Shown piece after piece: positions 54,104 to 63,528 of a DNA stretch of 64,000 nucleotides. Source of the stretch: Synechococcus sp. JA-2-3B'a(2-13) (GTDB lineage: Bacteria > Cyanobacteriota > Cyanobacteriia > Thermostichales > Thermostichaceae); the NCBI RefSeq assembly GCF_000013225.1, contig NC_007776.1, positions 1,383,277 to 1,447,276 on the forward strand, read 5' to 3'. Made by a program: the position numbers and the translations under genes. Under the pieces are notes generated by a model. It ran no database searches and had not been told where the DNA came from. It worked only from the letters and a program-made list of their open reading frames with translations. Positions within the stretch are counted from its first letter, which is position 1. The number at the start of each line of letters is the position of its first letter.

Positions 54104-56467
54104 CTAGCTAAGCTTTTGAATAGGATCGATACGGGGATCCAAGATTTTCTGTTGACCGATAGCGGGAAACCTCACCGCAATCGTGACCCGTTCACCACTG
54201 CCGAACACATGGGTAATCTGGCCTTGTCCGAATTGGGGATGTTGCAAACGATCTCCAATCGCCCACTGTTCTGAACGGCTTTGGCGGCGATTGGGCCTGG
54301 CCTTGGGTGCATCTGAAAGGGACAGTCCACTGCCGTGGGAGAGCTGTCGAGAAACGGCTCCGCGTCCGTCGAATTCGATTATTAACTCTTGGGGCAGTTC
54401 ACTTAAAAATACCGAAGGAATAGCTGGTTCGCGGTTGCCGTAGAGCATCCTTTCCCTGGCGTGGCTGATATACAACTGCTCACGGGCACGGGTAATGCCC
54501 ACGTAGCAAAGGCGTCGCTCTTCTTCCAAAGCAGCGGGATCTTCCAAAGCCCGGAAATTGGGAAATAGACCCTGTTCCACCCCCACCAAGAACACAACAG
54601 GAAACTCCAAACCTTTGGAAGAGTGCAACGTCATTAGCGAAACTTTCTCAGCGCCTTCCTGAAGGTTGTCCAAGTCGGAAGCCAAAGACACATTGCTCAA
54701 AAAAGCCTCAAGGCTGGGATCCTCCTGTTCTTCCTCGAATTGGCGGGCGGCATTGTAAAGTTCCATCACGTTGGCCGCTCTTTCTTCGGCTTCGTCTGTA
54801 CCCTGTGCCTTGAGATCCTCCAAATAGCCGGAATCCCTTAGCAACCCTTCGATAAGGGTGGCGGCTGAAGTCTGAGAAGCCTGTCGATGCCAATGCTGAA
54901 TCAACTGAGCAAACTGAATGACAGGCTTAGCCGAACGGCCCGCCAAGCTACTTACAGAGGTTTCGTCGCTGAGAATTGCCCACAAAGGCACGTTTAGAGC
55001 AGCCGCCGCTTCGGTCAGCTTGTCCAGGGTGGATTTGCCGATGCCACGGCGCGGCACGTTAATAATTCGCAGCAGGCTAAAGGAGTCGGCAGGGTTGGCC
55101 ACAACCCGCAAATAGGCCAGGACATCCTTAATTTCTTTGCGATCGTAAAATCGCAGTCCGCCTACCACCGTGTAAGGGATCCCCCACCGCAGCAAGACCT
55201 CTTCAAAAGGACGGGATTGAGCGTTGATGCGGTAGAGAATGGCAAAATCTCCCCAGGAAAAAGCATTGGCATTTTGGCCGTGTAATCGTCGGATGGTATT
55301 GACGACAAACTCCGCCTCTGCAATCTCGTCATCCGCCTGATGAAGAAAAATCGGATTTCCTTGCTGACGGGTTGGCCTGAGAACTTTATCAATGCGCTCT
55401 GTATTTTTCTCGATGAGAGCGTTAGCTGCCTGCAGAATGGTAGCTGTAGAGCGATAGTTCTCCTCCAGCTTGATCAGGGTGCGGGTATCGTCATCGGGGA
55501 GACCATCGCCAAAGGTCTCTTGAAACTCCAGCAAGATGGTAAAATCTGCCCCGCGAAAGCGATAGATGCTTTGATCCGCATCTCCCACCACAAAGATGGA
55601 TCGGTTTCTCCAGTCCAACTGAGATCTGCGGGTCTCGCCGTTGGTAGCCAGCAGACGGATTAGCTCATATTGAGTGCGGTTGGTGTCTTGGTATTCATCC
55701 ACCAAAATGTGTCGAAATCGTTGGTGCCAGTAAGCCAACACCTGCTCGTTTTGTCGAAAAAGCTGCACTGGTATCCAAATCAAGTTATCAAAGTCCAGAG
55801 CATTGTTGGCTGCCAGTTGGTCTTCATAGATTTCGTAAACTTGGGCAATGGTACGGCCACGGAAGTTGGGCTGATTGCGCTCCAGGTCGGCAGGAGTCCA
55901 ACCTTGGTTTTTGGCATTGCTAATGGCGTAGCGTACCGACCTTGGGTCAAACTTGCGCTCATCCAAGTTCAGTTGCTTGGTTACAATCTCCTTCACCAGA
56001 GATTGGGCATCTGATTCATCGAAGATCGAGAAGTGGCGAGTCCACTTGCGCCCCTTGGGATCCTGATATTTTTCGATCTCCAGGCGCAGGATCTGGGCAA
56101 ATAAGCTGTGGAACGTGCCAATCCAAAGAGGCTTAATCCAGCGGTGGTAAACAGCAGATTTTAGTCGCGTTGCCTGGGCCGGCTCCAATTCCTCTAAGGG
56201 GATCCCAAATTGTTCTTGAGCTTCTTGTTCGGCAAAGAGCTGCTCAATGCGCTCTTTCATCTCACGGGCGGCCTTGTTGGTGAAGGTCACGGCCAAAATT
56301 TCTCCTGGATCCACCCGATAGTGGCGAACCAGGTAGGCAATGCGGTGGGTGAGGGCGCGCGTCTTGCCGGAACCTGCCCCCGCCACCACCAGCAGCGGGC
56401 CACAAAAGTGTTGCACCGCTTGCCGTTGAGAAGGGTTGAGGGCATCCAGCAAAGAGGCGTGAGTCAT
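54104..56467 (-). CDS. pcrA: UvrD/PcrA-family DNA helicase
   Basis: A 787-residue superfamily I helicase. Motif I is AGAGSGKT at 29-36; motif Ia follows (AVTFTNKAAREMKERI). Further motifs are VDEYQDTN, GDADQSIYRFRGA, LEENYRS, GIPYTVVGGLRFYDRKEIKDVLAYLR, SLMTLHSSKGLEFPVVFLVG, and EERRLCYVGITRARE. This order and the YRS/QSIYRFRGA form place it with PcrA/UvrD rather than RecB. It would unwind DNA during replication restart and excision repair. The C-terminal region ends with a Tudor-like segment (HPQFGQGQITHVFGSGERVTIAVRFPAIGQ). The gene symbol is by family; uvrD would serve equally. Confidence 0.95.
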   Translation of the reverse strand: MTHASLLDALNPSQRQAVQHFCGPLLVVAGAGSGKTRALTHRIAYLVRHYRVDPGEILAVTFTNKAAREMKERIEQLFAEQEAQEQFGIPLEELEPAQATRLKSAVYHRWIKPLWIGTFHSLFAQILRLEIEKYQDPKGRKWTRHFSIFDESDAQSLVKEIVTKQLNLDERKFDPRSVRYAISNAKNQGWTPADLERNQPNFRGRTIAQVYEIYEDQLAANNALDFDNLIWIPVQLFRQNEQVLAYWHQRFRHILVDEYQDTNRTQYELIRLLATNGETRRSQLDWRNRSIFVVGDADQSIYRFRGADFTILLEFQETFGDGLPDDDTRTLIKLEENYRSTATILQAANALIEKNTERIDKVLRPTRQQGNPIFLHQADDEIAEAEFVVNTIRRLHGQNANAFSWGDFAILYRINAQSRPFEEVLLRWGIPYTVVGGLRFYDRKEIKDVLAYLRVVANPADSFSLLRIINVPRRGIGKSTLDKLTEAAAALNVPLWAILSDETSVSSLAGRSAKPVIQFAQLIQHWHRQASQTSAATLIEGLLRDSGYLEDLKAQGTDEAEERAANVMELYNAARQFEEEQEDPSLEAFLSNVSLASDLDNLQEGAEKVSLMTLHSSKGLEFPVVFLVGVEQGLFPNFRALEDPAALEEERRLCYVGITRAREQLYISHARERMLYGNREPAIPSVFLSELPQELIIEFDGRGAVSRQLSHGSGLSLSDAPKARPNRRQSRSEQWAIGDRLQHPQFGQGQITHVFGSGERVTIAVRFPAIGQQKILDPRIDPIQKLS

Positions 56468-56599
56468 GGCCAGCAAACCAGAAACTGCCTTCCATTATGG
56501 GCACCAACCCAATGGGGATGAGAAGCCCAGAGGGCATTTTGGAGCACCAAAGATGAAGATCGGTTAAGATTTGGCCGGCCCGCTCCAGAACTCCCCGCC

Positions 56600-57232
56600 A
56601 TGAACCGAGTGCTGTCCTGCTGCTGTGCCCCGGCTAACCGCTGCTGGCTTTGCGTTCAAAAGAGACTTGTGGCTTTGGGGTTTGCCACCCTTGCCCTGCT
56701 TTCTCAAGGTGCGTTCGATCCCGCCCAAGCTGGCAACTGCCCCAGCAACGGCAACCCCAAAACATCTCTTGACCTCAAGGTGGAAAGCGTTTCTGGGGAT
56801 CGGCTTGACCTAAGTCGGTATGAGGGCATTCAAGCGTTGATCTTGACCAACAGCCAAACCCGCTCGCAATCGGAAGCCCTCTCCAAAAGTTTGGCCCTGG
56901 AGTTTGGGCAAAACCCTCGGCTGCGCCAGATCGTGCTGGTGGATGGCAGGGGGCTGCTGCTGGTGCGCCACTTGGTTTTGCAGGCCATCCGGGAGAGTGT
57001 ACCGACGGATCCCCGCCTGGTTTCTCCGTTTGTGTATGTCTCGGTCGATTTTGAGGGAGCAACCATCCAGAAGCTGCAAGAAATAGCCGCTGCAACCTTG
57101 CCTGGGATCAATTTTCGCCGCCAGGCTGTTTTGTTGCTGTTGGACGGCCAGGGAACTCTTCTGAGCGGATTTGCCGACTTGGAGCAATCCAACCTCAGCA
57201 TTCGCCGGTGCATTCGCACCCTCATCGGATAG
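56600..57232 (+). CDS. Exported protein of unknown function, possibly thioredoxin-like
   Basis: A 210-residue protein with a long N-terminus: a cysteine-rich start (CCCAPANRCWLCVQKR), a hydrophobic segment (LVALGFATLALLSQG) and a likely cleavage at AQAG. The mature part opens TSLDLKVESVSGDRLDLSRYEG and contains alternating strands and helices with RQIVLVDGRGLLLVRHLVLQAI. That resembles a thioredoxin-like fold but has no CxxC. I do not recognise a named family. It diverges from the helicase gene. Confidence 0.65.
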   Translation: MNRVLSCCCAPANRCWLCVQKRLVALGFATLALLSQGAFDPAQAGNCPSNGNPKTSLDLKVESVSGDRLDLSRYEGIQALILTNSQTRSQSEALSKSLALEFGQNPRLRQIVLVDGRGLLLVRHLVLQAIRESVPTDPRLVSPFVYVSVDFEGATIQKLQEIAAATLPGINFRRQAVLLLLDGQGTLLSGFADLEQSNLSIRRCIRTLIG

Positions 57233-57363
57233 TCCCACTTCCCTTTCACACCGGCAACGCCTCTCCCCTGCTGCTCTGGCCCAAGCCATTAAACTGGTCA
57301 TACCGGTCATGTTGAAGCTTGAAGTCAACCATTCGAACGACGGTTCACTGTTTACGGGATCCC

Positions 57364-58008
57364 ATGCGCCGCCAGCTCAAAATCTTGAACCAAATCCTCG
57401 ATTACAAGCTTGCCAACTTGCGGCTGTTTGGCCGAGCCGAGCTGAAGGGGCCTGTTCTCAACGTGCTGCTGGAACGGCTGCCGGGCGATGTGGTGGATAC
57501 CCTGCAGGTGATGGAGGTGGTGCGCAGTGCGGTGGAAGCCTCTCTGCTGCAAGGGTTGCGCAAGGTCAACGTTTACCTTTGGTGCCGCGGACAAACCGAA
57601 GAAGCGCCGGAGTGGAGCGAAAGCTTTGCTGTAGAGCCATTGGTCTTGGCCCACCACAAGGAGCTCCGAAGCCTTGCTTTCAACTATCGACAAGACTATC
57701 CCGGCATGCGGGTGCTGTTTTTCTGCCTGGGCCTTTGTCTGGGCGGCTTTTACCTGTTGGGGGGCTGGGAGCAGACAGGTTGGATCGATTGGATCCCCGT
57801 AGGACTGGCCTTCGCCTTGGGGGTGATCTTCCCCTGGCTCAAACGCTCCCTCAGCCAGTTTGTACACCCTCTATTTCTCCGCCTTGGCCTGGGCTTGGGC
57901 TTGGTCTTATTGGGCCTGGCAGTGGCGCTGATCTGGCGGCAGGGCTGGAGCGTTGCCTATGGGATCCTCGGCCTCCTGGCCATCCTCCTGTTGGGTCTGG
58001 GAGCCTAG
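57364..58008 (+). CDS. Membrane protein of unknown function
   Basis: A 214-residue protein. The first 115 residues form a soluble domain (MRRQLKILNQILDYKLANLRL, then LPGDVVDTLQVMEVVRSAVEASLLQG and LRKVNVYLWCRGQ). The C-terminal half has four hydrophobic segments from about residue 112 (VLFFCLGLCLGGFYLLGG; WIPVGLAFALGVIFPWL; LFLRLGLGLGLVLLGLAVALIW; AYGILGLLAILLLGLGA). No family recognised. The ATG at 57364 is chosen; 57319 would add 15 residues. It ends 3 nt before the convergent dapF stop. Confidence 0.65.
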   Translation: MRRQLKILNQILDYKLANLRLFGRAELKGPVLNVLLERLPGDVVDTLQVMEVVRSAVEASLLQGLRKVNVYLWCRGQTEEAPEWSESFAVEPLVLAHHKELRSLAFNYRQDYPGMRVLFFCLGLCLGGFYLLGGWEQTGWIDWIPVGLAFALGVIFPWLKRSLSQFVHPLFLRLGLGLGLVLLGLAVALIWRQGWSVAYGILGLLAILLLGLGA

Positions 58009-58011
58009 TTC

Positions 58012-58881
58012 TCAACCGGCAGTGGTGCCGCTGAAGACGTGTAGGGCAGGGCCGGTCATCCACACGTGCTGTGTGCTCGGATCCCAGCGAATTTCCAGAT
58101 TTCCTCCCGGCAGTTCTACTGTAGCTTGCGATTCTGCGCGCTCCTCCAAAACAGCAGCCACCAAAACAGCACAGGCACCCGTCCCACAAGCCAGCGTTGC
58201 CCCTGCTCCCCGCTCCCAAACCCGTAGGCGCAGACGAGTCGGGCTGAGCACCTGCACAAATTCGGTGTTGGTGCGCTCAGGAAAGGCCGGATGATGCTCA
58301 AACAGGGGGCCCACAGCTGCCAAGTCCAGCTCCTCCAGGGATCCCTCTTCTTCCAGGAAGACCACACAATGAGGATTGCCCATGCTCACCGCCGTCACCC
58401 GCCACTCTCGCCCGGCCACTGCAAGCGGCTGCCGAATGACCTTCTCATCCGGTTCGACCAGGGTGGTGGGGATCTGCTTGGCCAAAAGGCGAGGGATCCC
58501 CATGTCCACTGTGACCAGCCCATCTGCCCGCACCTGCGGCACGATTCGCCCCGCCAAGGTGTGGATCTGGTAGGCGCCATCCCGACCTGGGATCCCCAAG
58601 TCCTGCAGAAAGCGGGCCAAACAGCGGATCCCATTGCCGCACATCTCCGCCTCGGAACCGTCGCTGTTGAAGAGGCGCATGCTGAAATCTGCCCCCTCCT
58701 GCCCCGGCAGCAGGAAGATAACCCCATCGGCTCCTACCCCAAAGCGGCGATTGCAAAGGGCGACGGCCTCTTCCGGGCTCAAGCAGGGTTGAGACTGCCA
58801 GCGGTTGTCCACCAAGATAAAATCGTTCCCCAACCCCTGGTACTTGTGAAAGGAGAGACGGGGGGTCAACCGAGCAGACAT
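58012..58881 (-). CDS. dapF: Diaminopimelate epimerase
   Basis: A 289-residue cofactor-independent epimerase that converts LL- to meso-diaminopimelate for lysine and peptidoglycan synthesis. The two active-site cysteines are C81 in MCGNG and C232 in ACGTGA. The family start FHKYQGLGNDFILVDNR, the NSDGSEAEMCGNG block and MGNPHCVVF are all present. Length is normal. The ATG start at 58881 fits homologues. psbN lies 26 nt further upstream in the same direction. Confidence 0.97.
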   Translation of the reverse strand: MSARLTPRLSFHKYQGLGNDFILVDNRWQSQPCLSPEEAVALCNRRFGVGADGVIFLLPGQEGADFSMRLFNSDGSEAEMCGNGIRCLARFLQDLGIPGRDGAYQIHTLAGRIVPQVRADGLVTVDMGIPRLLAKQIPTTLVEPDEKVIRQPLAVAGREWRVTAVSMGNPHCVVFLEEEGSLEELDLAAVGPLFEHHPAFPERTNTEFVQVLSPTRLRLRVWERGAGATLACGTGACAVLVAAVLEERAESQATVELPGGNLEIRWDPSTQHVWMTGPALHVFSGTTAG

Positions 58882-58907
58882 TTACCCAGATATCCCAACG
58901 ACAGGCC

Positions 58908-59039
58908 TTAATCCTCGTGCATCTCGTAGGGATCCTGCAAGTCCTTGGAAGGGGGGCCAAAGGCCGTGTAGATGGCAAACGCAGTGATGCAGATGGTAAC
59001 TGCCGCAATCGCCACAATCAGGGAAAAGGTGGGCTCCAT
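58908..59039 (-). CDS. psbN: PsbN, photosystem II assembly protein
   Basis: A 43-residue protein starting MEPTFSLIV, with one membrane helix (about 5-26) and the conserved tail FGPPSKDLQDPYEMHED, which is diagnostic of PsbN. PsbN is now regarded as a photosystem II reaction-centre assembly factor rather than a core subunit. It is divergent from psbH with 202 nt between them, the same opposite-strand arrangement as in plastids and other cyanobacteria. It may be read through into dapF, 26 nt downstream. Confidence 0.97.
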   Translation of the reverse strand: MEPTFSLIVAIAAVTICITAFAIYTAFGPPSKDLQDPYEMHED

Positions 59040-59076
59040 ATCGTTGTCTTTGATCCTGAGAGTATTCGACTACAGT

Positions 59077-59105
59077 ATTACACAAGTTTACAATTCATTG
59101 CCCAA
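59077..59105 (-). promoter_or_regulatory. Candidate psbN promoter
   Basis: On the minus strand, TTGGGC (59105-59100) and TGTAAT (59082-59077) are 17 nt apart, a sigma-70-like -35/-10 pair. The -10 ends about 37 nt before the psbN ATG. Both boxes are imperfect, so this is a candidate only. Confidence 0.35.
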
Positions 59106-59241
59106 GACAAAAAGGTTCGGCCAGATTCTGATAGCGTGATTTTAAAAGGCGGCTGCTTTGGCGGTGCTGAGCACCAGGGATCCGCCTTCGAGCCTGCTAT
59201 CTTCGACTTCGTCAACGTGTTCGGTTTCTAAGCGAGAACCT

Positions 59242-59445
59242 ATGGCCATTCGTACCAGACTGGGCGATCTGCTGCGTCCCCTCAACTCGGAATACGGTAA
59301 AGTGGCTCCCGGCTGGGGCACCACGCCCCTGATGGCGGTCTTCATGGCCCTATTCGCCGTCTTCCTGTTGATCATCCTGCAGATTTACAACAAGTCGCTG
59401 CTTTTGGAAGACATTAACGTCTCCTGGGAGAGCCTCAGCTTTTGA
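59242..59445 (+). CDS. psbH: PsbH, photosystem II 10-kDa phosphoprotein-type subunit
   Basis: A 67-residue PsbH. The family block [27 protein letters not shown] is followed by one transmembrane helix ([18 protein letters not shown]) and [16 protein letters not shown]. PsbH stabilises photosystem II near CP47. The ATG at 59242 is fixed by homology; the longer frame back to 59158 is not supported. It diverges from psbN and converges with the sugar dehydrogenase gene. Confidence 0.98.
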
Positions 59446-59539
59446 GTTCCCAGGCCCTACTCTGGGGAAAGTCCCTGTCCCGCCAAAGAGCTGCCCAGCG
59501 GGAGCAGGATAGTTTCCGTCATCTCCTAAGCCGGTGCCT

Positions 59540-60736
59540 TCAGGGTGCTGGCTCCAGGCGCAGCAGGGATCCACTGGGGGCATCGGTCAACAGGTAGAGC
59601 AAGCCATCCGGCCCCTGCCGCACATCGCGAATGCGACCCACCGCCCCTTCCAGCAGGCGCTCTTCCGCCACCACCCGCTCTCCATCCAGTACCAAGCGCG
59701 CCAGGTGTTGCCCGGCCAGCGCCCCCACAAATAGGTTGCCCCGCCATTCGGGGAAAGCCTCCCCTGTGTAGAAAGTCATGCCGGAAGGGGCAATTGAGGG
59801 TGTCCAGTGCAGCAGGGGCGAAGCCAATCCAGGAGCTGCCGCCAGTCCTTGGCCGATAGGTTCCCCCGTATATTCTCGACCGTGGGTGATCAAGGGCCAG
59901 CCGTAGTTGACGCCGGGGGCCAAGATGTTGATCTCGTCTCCACCCTGGGGCCCATGCTCGTGGGACCAAATCGCTCCCGTCTCGGGGTGGCGGGCTATTC
60001 CCTGAATGTTGCGGTTGCCGTAGGTAAAAATTGCCGGCAAAGCCCCCGCTCGGCCGACAAATGGGTTGTCCGCCGGGATCCCGCCCGCATCCGTAATGCG
60101 CAACACTTTACCGGCAGAATCCCCCAAATCTTGGGCTCGATCCCGTTCTCCCCGGTCTCCGGTGCTGATGTAGAGGAATCCTTCTTCGTCAAAGACCAAA
60201 CGGGAGCCAAAGTGCTGCCGGGCAGGGGTTTTGCGCTCCATATCAAAAATCACTTCCAGATCCTGTAGGCCCCCTTCCCCCAGACGGGCTCGCGCCACCC
60301 GCGTGCCTCCCCCACCGGGCCCAGGAGCGGCATAGGACAGGTAAATCCAGCCGTTCTCTGCATGGTTGGGGTGCAAGGCGATGTCCAGCAGGCCCCCCTG
60401 CCCCTGGGCAAACACCTCGGGCACACCGGCTATGGGCTGGGGATCCAATCCCTGGGGGGTAACTCGGCGCAGCCGCCCTGGGCGTTCGGTAACCAAGAGA
60501 GTTCCATCCGGCAAAAAGGCCATCCCCCAAGGGTGCTCCAAACCCTGGGCCAAAGTAACCACCCGAAACGCTTGCTCCGTTCTGGCCCTGGGCAAGGCTT
60601 GGGCATGATCCCCCTGTTGCAGGGTCATCACCATCTCCGGGCTGACCGGGTAGGCCGCCACGACAGCGGGGACGGACACCCCCCCAAAAAGCAGCAGTGA
60701 GGAGAGAAGCTTGATCGCCGGGATCCTCATGGCCAT
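59540..60736 (-). CDS. PQQ-dependent soluble aldose/sugar dehydrogenase (YliI-like)
   Basis: A 398-residue secreted protein with a signal peptide (about 1-28, AIKLLSSLLLFGGVSVPAVVAAY). The six-bladed propeller of the GdhB/Asd family starts at GLEHPWGMAFLPDGTLLVTERPGRLR and shows GQGGLLDIALHPNH, YISTGDRGERDRAQD, YGNRNIQGIARHPETG, HEHGPQGGDEINIL and the closing GLLYLLTDAPSGSLLRLE. It should oxidise aldoses in the periplasm using PQQ; whether this organism makes PQQ is not known from the window. GAGG precedes the ATG at 60736. Confidence 0.92.
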   Translation of the reverse strand: MAMRIPAIKLLSSLLLFGGVSVPAVVAAYPVSPEMVMTLQQGDHAQALPRARTEQAFRVVTLAQGLEHPWGMAFLPDGTLLVTERPGRLRRVTPQGLDPQPIAGVPEVFAQGQGGLLDIALHPNHAENGWIYLSYAAPGPGGGGTRVARARLGEGGLQDLEVIFDMERKTPARQHFGSRLVFDEEGFLYISTGDRGERDRAQDLGDSAGKVLRITDAGGIPADNPFVGRAGALPAIFTYGNRNIQGIARHPETGAIWSHEHGPQGGDEINILAPGVNYGWPLITHGREYTGEPIGQGLAAAPGLASPLLHWTPSIAPSGMTFYTGEAFPEWRGNLFVGALAGQHLARLVLDGERVVAEERLLEGAVGRIRDVRQGPDGLLYLLTDAPSGSLLRLEPAP

Positions 60737-60908
60737 TGCCGCCTCGTTTTCGCGATGGATTCTGGGGTCTGAGCTAGTCGATTATTACCGCTGCTCTTCT
60801 GGAGATGGGTACCGATGAGGGTAAAACCCACTGCAGACCAGAGTGGGCAACCCCCTGTCCCCTCCCGGCCATAGGCTAGCCTTGAGAGCAGCAATCTGTC
60901 TCCAAAGC

Positions 60909-63305
60909 ATGCTGGAACCTGGCGAGATCTTGGGACTCGATCCCGCGGGCGCGAACGGCCAATCCCCCGCCCGCCCGCCCCAAAGGCAAACTTGTGGATC
61001 CCTGCAGCAGCTCCAGCCCCACTCCAGAGGGATCCACCTCATCTGTGCCCAGGGCCGCTGGTCTATGCAGGTGCTCACCCCCCGTCTGTTTCGGCTGCGC
61101 TTTAGCCCCAGCGGAGCGTTTTTGCCCCGTCGTTCCTGGGATGTGGCTCCAGCCGATGAAGAGTGGCCGCCGGCTCCCTTTGAACTGCAGGAAAGCTCCA
61201 CCCAAATCCACCTGTCCACCTCCCAGGTGCAAGTTCAGATCGGTCGGGATCCCCTCCGGTTCAGTTTTCAAGACTCTCAAGGGCAAGAGTTTTGCGCCGA
61301 TGTCTCCTCTGGGCTTACCTGGGGATCCGATAGCATCCGCCTGGTCAAACACCTCCACCCTGCCGAGCACATCTATGGCCTAGGGGAACGGGCGGGGCTA
61401 CTCAACAAACGGGGTCGGCGCTACAGCCACTGGACTCGCGACTGCTGGAACTACGACGCCCACAGCGACAATCTCTACCAGGCCATTCCCTTCGCCCTGT
61501 TTCTTCGCCCCAACCTCTGCTACGGGCTCTTCCTGCACTGCACCCACTGGAGCCAGTTCGACCTGGGCCAGATCGATCCCGAGCAGTGGGCCATCGAGGT
61601 GCGCGCCCCCGAGCTGGATTACTACCTGATCTACGGCCCCACCCCGGCCTTGGTGCTCGAGACCTACACCCAACTCACTGGGCGGCCTCCCCTTCCTCCC
61701 CTCTGGGCCTTGGGCTACCAACAGTGCCGCTGGAGCTACGCCAGCGCCGCCCAGGTTCAAACCGTTGCGCAGCAATTTCGCCAGCGGCAGATCCCCTGCG
61801 ACGTCATTTACTTGGATATCGACTACATGCGCGGCTACCGCGTCTTCACCTGGGATCCCCGCCGCTTCCCCGAACCGGCCCGGCTCATGGCCCAACTCCA
61901 CGAGGCTGGCTTCCGGGTGGTAGCCATTGTGGATCCCGGCGTCAAGTTCGAGCCCGAAGCCGACTACGCCGTCTTCGACGAGGGCTTGGCCCAGGATTTC
62001 TTTATCCGCCGCGCCGACGGCCACCTCTTCCATGGCTACGTTTGGCCAGGCAAAGTCCTCTTTCCCGACTTCTTGCGCCCCGGAGTGCGGCAGTGGTGGG
62101 GATCCTGGCAACGGGTTCTCACCCAAGCCGGTGTGGATGGCATCTGGAACGACATGAACGAGCCGGCCCTCAACGACCGCCCCTTTGGAGACGGCGGCCA
62201 GATCGTCGATATCCCCCTCGATGCCCCCCAAGGCCCACCCGACGAACCCACCACCCACGCCGAAGTTCACAACCTGTACGGCCTGCTGATGACACGCGCT
62301 TCCCGTGAAGGCTTGGAACAGCTCAACCCCAACCGGCGCCCCTTCGTGCTGACTCGCTCCGGCTTTGCTGGGATCCAGCGCTGGGCTGCCGTCTGGACAG
62401 GCGACAACCAATCCTCCTGGGAACACCTGGAGATGTCCCTGCCCATGCTCCTAAACCTGGGCCTGTCGGGAGTTAGCTTTGTCGGCGCGGACATCGGCGG
62501 CTTCGGTGGCAATGCCACTCCCGAGCTGTTTGCCCGTTGGATGCAAATGGGAATTCTTTACCCCCTCATGCGTGGCCACAGCGCCCTGGGCACCCGCCCT
62601 CACGAGCCTTGGAGCTTTGGCCTCGAAGTGGAAACCATCTGCCGGCAGGCCATTCAGTTGCGTTACCAGCTGCTGCCCTACCTCTACAGCCTCTTTTGGG
62701 AGTCCAGCCAAACCGGATCCCCCATCTTGCGCCCCCTTCTCTACGAGTTTCCCGACGATCCGCAAACCTACGAGATCTCAGATCAAGCCATGCTGGGATC
62801 CGCCCTCCTAGCTGCCCCTGTGGTTCGGCCTGGCGTGCGGTGCCGCGCTGTTTACCTACCCCAGGGCACTTGGTTTGATTGGTGGACAGGTCAGGCCCAC
62901 ACCGGCCCCCGCTACATTCTCGTCCCTGCCCCTCTCGAACAACTGCCGCTGTTTGTGCGGGGTGGCTCCGTTCTGCCTTTAGCTCCCCCCTGCCCGTCCA
63001 CCGCCCACCTGCGCCGTGACCAACCGCACCTCAAACTCTACCCCGGCAACGGCAGCTTCACCCTCTACGAAGACGACGGGGAAACCCTCGCCCATCGAGC
63101 AGGAGCCTGGGCCACCACCCTCTTCCGCTTGCGACAGCAAAATGGCCAGCTCATTCTGGAGATCGAGGCCCGCCAGGGCAACTGGAGCCCGCCCCAGCGT
63201 AGCTGGCTTCTGGAGCCCCTTGGCCACACTCCCCTCTCCCTGCCGGACACCGGACAGCCGCAACGGGTTCTCTGGCCCACCCCAGAGGATCCCCCGTTTA
63301 GGTGA
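60909..63305 (+). CDS. GH31-family alpha-glucosidase
   Basis: A 798-residue glycoside hydrolase family 31 enzyme. The N-terminal beta domain (MQVLTPRLFRLRFSPSG and LVKHLHPAEHIYGLGERAG) leads to a TIM barrel with LWALGYQQCRWSYA, YLDIDYMRGYRVFTWDP, the nucleophile D415 in IWNDMNEP, the acid/base D499 in WTGDN, and FVGADIGGF. The C-terminal beta domains end near WLLEPLGHTPLSLP. Family members remove terminal alpha-glucose from oligosaccharides; some are alpha-xylosidases or transglucosidases, which sequence alone does not exclude. The ATG at 60909 is chosen; GTG at 60843 would add 22 residues. No signal peptide is visible. Confidence 0.94.
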   Translation: MLEPGEILGLDPAGANGQSPARPPQRQTCGSLQQLQPHSRGIHLICAQGRWSMQVLTPRLFRLRFSPSGAFLPRRSWDVAPADEEWPPAPFELQESSTQIHLSTSQVQVQIGRDPLRFSFQDSQGQEFCADVSSGLTWGSDSIRLVKHLHPAEHIYGLGERAGLLNKRGRRYSHWTRDCWNYDAHSDNLYQAIPFALFLRPNLCYGLFLHCTHWSQFDLGQIDPEQWAIEVRAPELDYYLIYGPTPALVLETYTQLTGRPPLPPLWALGYQQCRWSYASAAQVQTVAQQFRQRQIPCDVIYLDIDYMRGYRVFTWDPRRFPEPARLMAQLHEAGFRVVAIVDPGVKFEPEADYAVFDEGLAQDFFIRRADGHLFHGYVWPGKVLFPDFLRPGVRQWWGSWQRVLTQAGVDGIWNDMNEPALNDRPFGDGGQIVDIPLDAPQGPPDEPTTHAEVHNLYGLLMTRASREGLEQLNPNRRPFVLTRSGFAGIQRWAAVWTGDNQSSWEHLEMSLPMLLNLGLSGVSFVGADIGGFGGNATPELFARWMQMGILYPLMRGHSALGTRPHEPWSFGLEVETICRQAIQLRYQLLPYLYSLFWESSQTGSPILRPLLYEFPDDPQTYEISDQAMLGSALLAAPVVRPGVRCRAVYLPQGTWFDWWTGQAHTGPRYILVPAPLEQLPLFVRGGSVLPLAPPCPSTAHLRRDQPHLKLYPGNGSFTLYEDDGETLAHRAGAWATTLFRLRQQNGQLILEIEARQGNWSPPQRSWLLEPLGHTPLSLPDTGQPQRVLWPTPEDPPFR

Positions 63306-63350
63306 CATACTCCCATCACTGACCCTACAGGTACAGCGTGGGCTTCTCGC
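63306..63350 (-). repeat. IS605/TnpB-type right-end remnant
   Basis: This stretch, directly after the glucosidase stop, matches the hairpin at 2206-2250 near the tnpB gene (19 of 20 in the core). Read on the minus strand it has the look of an IS605 right end, where a short GC hairpin closes the element. The preceding minus-strand sequence (63351-63470) has no intact frame, so tnpB is not present here. It may be a solo end. Confidence 0.55.
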
Positions 63351-63528
63351 TTCATCGGGGAGCTACTGCAAGAACCCTCTGCGAGCAGACACGGGATGCC
63401 CCACCGCGTAGTTGCACCAGATTCCGGCAACGCCGTTTTGTACAACCATGTTGATTATAGTACAGAATATATCCGCCTTTCATCCCGACCCTCCTGCTGT
63501 TGCAGAGAGTGCGGGGCTTCCCGGCGAG

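Noticed and set aside
59158..59241. N-terminal extension of psbH
   Set aside because: PsbH proteins begin at the MA-x-RTRLG start; the added residues have no counterpart.
63351..63528. Second tnpB gene after the glucosidase
   Set aside because: No open frame with RuvC or zinc-finger motifs; only an end-like hairpin is present.
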